7,789 bases of DNA from the NCBI GenBank assembly GCA_021298935.1, contig JAJTHR010000080.1, forward strand, positions 1 to 7,789. Reading direction: 5' to 3'. Positions 6,027 to 7,789 of the stretch are shown here, one piece after another; within the stretch, counting starts at the first letter, position 1; each line of letters starts with the position of its first letter. Both the position numbers and the translations under genes were made by a program. This stretch comes from Parachlamydia sp. Lineage in GTDB: Bacteria > Chlamydiota > Chlamydiia > Chlamydiales > Parachlamydiaceae. The notes under the pieces were generated by a model. The model was not told the origin of the DNA. It saw nothing but the letters and a program-made list of their open reading frames with translations, and made no database searches.

Positions 6027-6743
6027 TTACCTTTTTTGCCAGATCTGGTAAAATTCATTGTAACAGGGCCCCCATCCACCGGATTTAGTGTAAACATTGT
6101 GAAATCCGTGTGATTCAAATTTAGCAACGACTTCTTCGAAGTGTGCCCGCTCATGATAATCATTTTCAATAATCAGCAAATTGAAATCTTCTAGCAGGCT
6201 TTCATCATCACGTAGAATATAATAAAGAGCCCCTTCGCAGTCAGCTACCATTACATTAAAGGGGATGCCATATTTCTCTTTTAATTGACTATATGTCATT
6301 GTCTGTACTTTAAAAAATCCCTCCGGAGTACTATCTTGAGGAAAGGTTGCCCATCCTGCCTGAATCAGGGGCACTTTCGAAATCGCTGAATTTTCAACAT
6401 GAAATTCAAGCCCGTTTCGATCGCGATTGGAGATTAATATTTCAGCGATCGCCGGATTAGATTCAGCCACGACTAGATTATTAGAATTATTTAGGAGCTT
6501 GGAAATGATGCAGCTATTCCTGCCTATATTGCCCCCTATTTCAAGCACTTTATCATGCGGTTGAATAAACATCACAGCCATGACTTGTTCTGGATATTCT
6601 TCGTTAAAGGTGCCCTCCAGCAAAGAAAGCTCCGAATGAAAACCACCCAAAATCTTTTCTGCCTCTTGCTCGTCGATTTCAGCCGAACAGATTGAAAAAA
6701 AGCTAAGAAAAATTAAGTAAATTAAATAATTCATAATTAACAT
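6027..6743 (-). CDS. FkbM-type SAM-dependent methyltransferase with N-terminal signal/anchor segment
   Basis: The product has 238 residues (235 if the second ATG at 6734 is used; neither start has a clear ribosome binding site). Residues about 5-20 form a strongly hydrophobic segment, followed by CSAEIDE, which looks like a Sec signal peptide cut after A21 or an uncleaved anchor. The rest is one Rossmann-type methyltransferase domain. It has the SAM-binding loop VLEIGGNIG (66-74), an acidic residue after strand 2 (E94 in VVAESNP), D168-C-E170-G171 as the FkbM-typical D-x-EG motif, and IIENDY (191-196). The C-terminus has GGWGPC (222-227) and FYQIW. FkbM enzymes mostly methylate sugar or polyketide hydroxyl groups; the substrate here is unknown. 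It is transcribed alone, tail to tail with the 179-residue gene, with one base between stop codons. Confidence 0.82.
   Translation of the reverse strand: MLIMNYLIYLIFLSFFSICSAEIDEQEAEKILGGFHSELSLLEGTFNEEYPEQVMAVMFIQPHDKVLEIGGNIGRNSCIISKLLNNSNNLVVAESNPAIAEILISNRDRNGLEFHVENSAISKVPLIQAGWATFPQDSTPEGFFKVQTMTYSQLKEKYGIPFNVMVADCEGALYYILRDDESLLEDFNLLIIENDYHERAHFEEVVAKFESHGFHNVYTKSGGWGPCYNEFYQIWQKR
6034..6053. repeat. Palindrome at the convergent gene ends
   Basis: CCAGATCTGG (6039-6048) is a perfect 10-bp palindrome. It extends to 20 bases (TTTTG on the left, TAAAA on the right) if one G-T pair is allowed. It lies inside the last codons of the FkbM gene and just past the stop codon of the opposing gene. 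The flanking T- and A-runs are part of the stem rather than a U-tail after it, so it is not a textbook terminator. It may still serve as a shared transcription end point. Confidence 0.3.
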
Positions 6744-6783
6744 TGACTAGCAGGCGAATGGGTTTCAAGTCAAGCTTATTTAC

Positions 6784-6797
6784 AAATTAGCTAATTT
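6784..6797. repeat. Perfect 14-bp palindrome upstream of the transposase remnant
   Basis: AAATTAGCTAATTT is its own reverse complement. It sits in the gap between the FkbM start and the transposase reading frame, 28 bases before the transposase ATG at 6825. It could be an operator, part of the transposon end, or chance in AT-rich DNA. No matching copy is seen at the right of the window. Confidence 0.3.
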
Positions 6798-6803
6798 TCA
6801 TGG

Positions 6804-7696
6804 TTGGATAGTGGGTCAATTGCCATGCTTAAGCTGATTAGACTTAGTCAAAGCCACACGGTTGAATCGATCGCAAGCTGGTTAGGCGATCCGAAAAGCA
6901 GAAGCGGAAAACCAAGCAGCAGCAAAGAGAAGAGTGGATCAAGCTCCTTTAATGATATGGTCCCGAAAAAAATAGAAGAGAAGGTTACAGTTCGTGCATC
7001 GAATGTTCCTGAAGGATCACGTTTTAAAGGTTACCAGGAATACGCCATTCAAGAATTTGAGTTTATTCCAAAAGAGGTCATCTATCGCCTTGAGGTATGG
7101 CAAGCGCCTGATGGGGCCATTATACGTGCTATCCTCCCTCAAGAAGTACAGGGCTCTCATTTTGGACATCAATTACGTGCGCTGCTGCACAATCTTTATG
7201 CATTGGGCATGACAGAACCTGGGCTTTTCGAATTCCTAAGAGCATCGGGTATTGAAATTTCTGAAGGGCAAGTCCATAACATTCTCATGAGTGAATCAGC
7301 TGAATATAGCCAAGCAAGTGAAGAAATATTGGCCGCCGGAATTGAAGAAGCCCCTTATATTCGTGTTGATGACACAGGGGCTAAGCATCAATATAAAACA
7401 GTTACTGCACCCATATAGGTGGAAAATATTTTGCTTATTATAAGACAACATCAAACAAATCGAGAGAAAACTTTCTTAAACTTCTTCTTCAAGGTACAGA
7501 AGGATATGTAATCAATAAAGCGTTCATATGGCATCTTTTTCAAAGTGGCGTAGAAGACGACTTGCTTAACCATTTTGAAGAATATGCAGGAAAAAGATTT
7601 GAAAGAAAGATAGGGTTCAATAGGCTTTTAACTGCTCTAGGAATAGGAAGTAAAAGACTAAGGTTACAATGTATCCTGGATTCCCGAAACACATAA
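6804..7696 (+). pseudogene. Broken DDE transposase (IS66-like), frameshifted and 3'-truncated
   Basis: The first part runs from ATG 6825 (or TTG 6804) to a TAG at 7416-7418. It has an N-terminal helical and linker region (LKLIRLSQSHTVESIASWL, then a Ser/Lys-rich stretch), a central part (RFKGYQEY, HFGHQLRALLHNLYALGMTE, SGIEISEGQVHNIL) and the motif IRVDDTGAKH (7359-7388), whose aspartate is a likely first DDE residue. Homology-like sequence continues in another frame from about 7397 (NSYCTHIGGKYFAYYKTTSNK to a TAA at 7694-7696), including GFNRLLTALGIGSKRLRLQ. Adding one A to the four-A run at 7395-7398 restores a single frame, so one base is missing. The expected remainder with the other catalytic residues is absent after about 7669. 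The layout resembles transposases I recall as IS66-like, but the exact family is uncertain. It is probably inactive. Confidence 0.75.
7395..7398 (+). other. Frameshift site in the transposase remnant
   Basis: The run of four A follows TAT in the first frame. With five A, the reading is YKNSYCTH and continues without a stop for about 100 codons. The preceding base is T, so the site does not fit a canonical -1 slippery heptamer. A deletion is more likely than programmed frameshifting. Confidence 0.6.
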
Positions 7697-7789
7697 CGAT
7701 ACAGTGCAATTGCAATTCAATTTGACCAGTATTCAGCATCTTTATTTTATCTAAAAATCGATTCATAACCAATGGATCAATCTCCTATA
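7697..7789. other. Right-end stretch with no supported gene
   Basis: These 93 bases follow the transposase remnant. They are AT-rich, with short CAATT repeats near 7706-7724. No coding region, terminator or recognisable insertion-sequence end can be supported. The transposon's right boundary, if still present, lies here or beyond the window. Confidence 0.4.

Noticed and set aside
6670..6690. Lipoprotein signal at the cysteine in FSIC of the FkbM N-terminus
   Set aside because: The residues before the cysteine do not fit a normal lipobox; a cut after CSA or an uncleaved anchor fits better.
7394..7400. Programmed -1 frameshift in the transposase
   Set aside because: The bases T AAA ACA do not fit the X XXY YYZ pattern, and a slipped tRNA would have to pair with TAA. 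A lost A explains the break more simply.
7670..7703. TGTATC / GATACA inverted pair as a possible insertion-sequence end
   Set aside because: Arms of only six bases around a 22-base spacer, without a partner at the left side; expected by chance.
7616..7766. Minus-strand open frame of about 50 codons starting at ATG 7766
   Set aside because: It runs antisense into the transposase remnant, is short and has no well-placed ribosome binding site or motif.
1..7789. RNA genes, CRISPR array, riboswitch, or a novel defence-type system
   Set aside because: No tRNA-like cloverleaf, rRNA segment, regular repeat-spacer pattern or known defence gene set was visible on either strand.

Overview
The window reads as chromosomal DNA of a member of the Chlamydiota, most likely an environmental, amoeba-associated lineage rather than a Chlamydia species. 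The strongest sign is a gene neighbourhood. A PIN-PhoH ATPase gene is divergent from a small cysteine-containing gene, which is followed by a secreted protein with two SH3b domains. From memory this matches the phoH (CT015), CT016, CT017 (Ctad1 adhesin) block of Chlamydia trachomatis. Base composition is moderately AT-rich. The family calls rest on motifs read by eye; no database search was run.

Layout. Positions 3-350 (+) hold the 3' end of an unrecognised gene cut by the window edge. It converges on and overlaps a minus-strand group. Read in transcription order, that group is a cysteine/SWIM-like zinc protein (3153-2476), a secreted SH3b coiled-coil protein (2389-1112) and a ferritin-like DUF455/COG2833 protein (1149-331) that overlaps the end of the SH3b gene. 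The divergent plus-strand group is phoH-like (3304-4602), mutM/fpg one base later (4604-5425), and an unrecognised 179-residue protein (5486-6025). An FkbM-type methyltransferase with an N-terminal signal-like segment (6743-6027, -) meets this group tail to tail, with a single base between the stop codons.

The right end (about 6804-7696, +) is a decayed transposase. Its frame is broken by one missing A in an A-run near 7395, and its C-terminal half is missing. The last 93 bases hold no gene I can support.

How the genes fit together. The plus-strand group joins RNA handling (PIN-PhoH) with repair of oxidised bases (MutM), probably on one mRNA. The minus-strand group places a probable surface or periplasmic SH3b protein between two proteins with metal-binding motifs. 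A shared role for that group is only suggested by gene order. The most distinctive points are the extension of the ctad1-like neighbourhood with a DUF455 gene, the SWIM-like motif in the CT016-like protein, and the exported-looking FkbM protein, whose motifs resemble proteins I recall from giant viruses of protists. I see no RNA genes, CRISPR array, or clearly novel multi-gene system.
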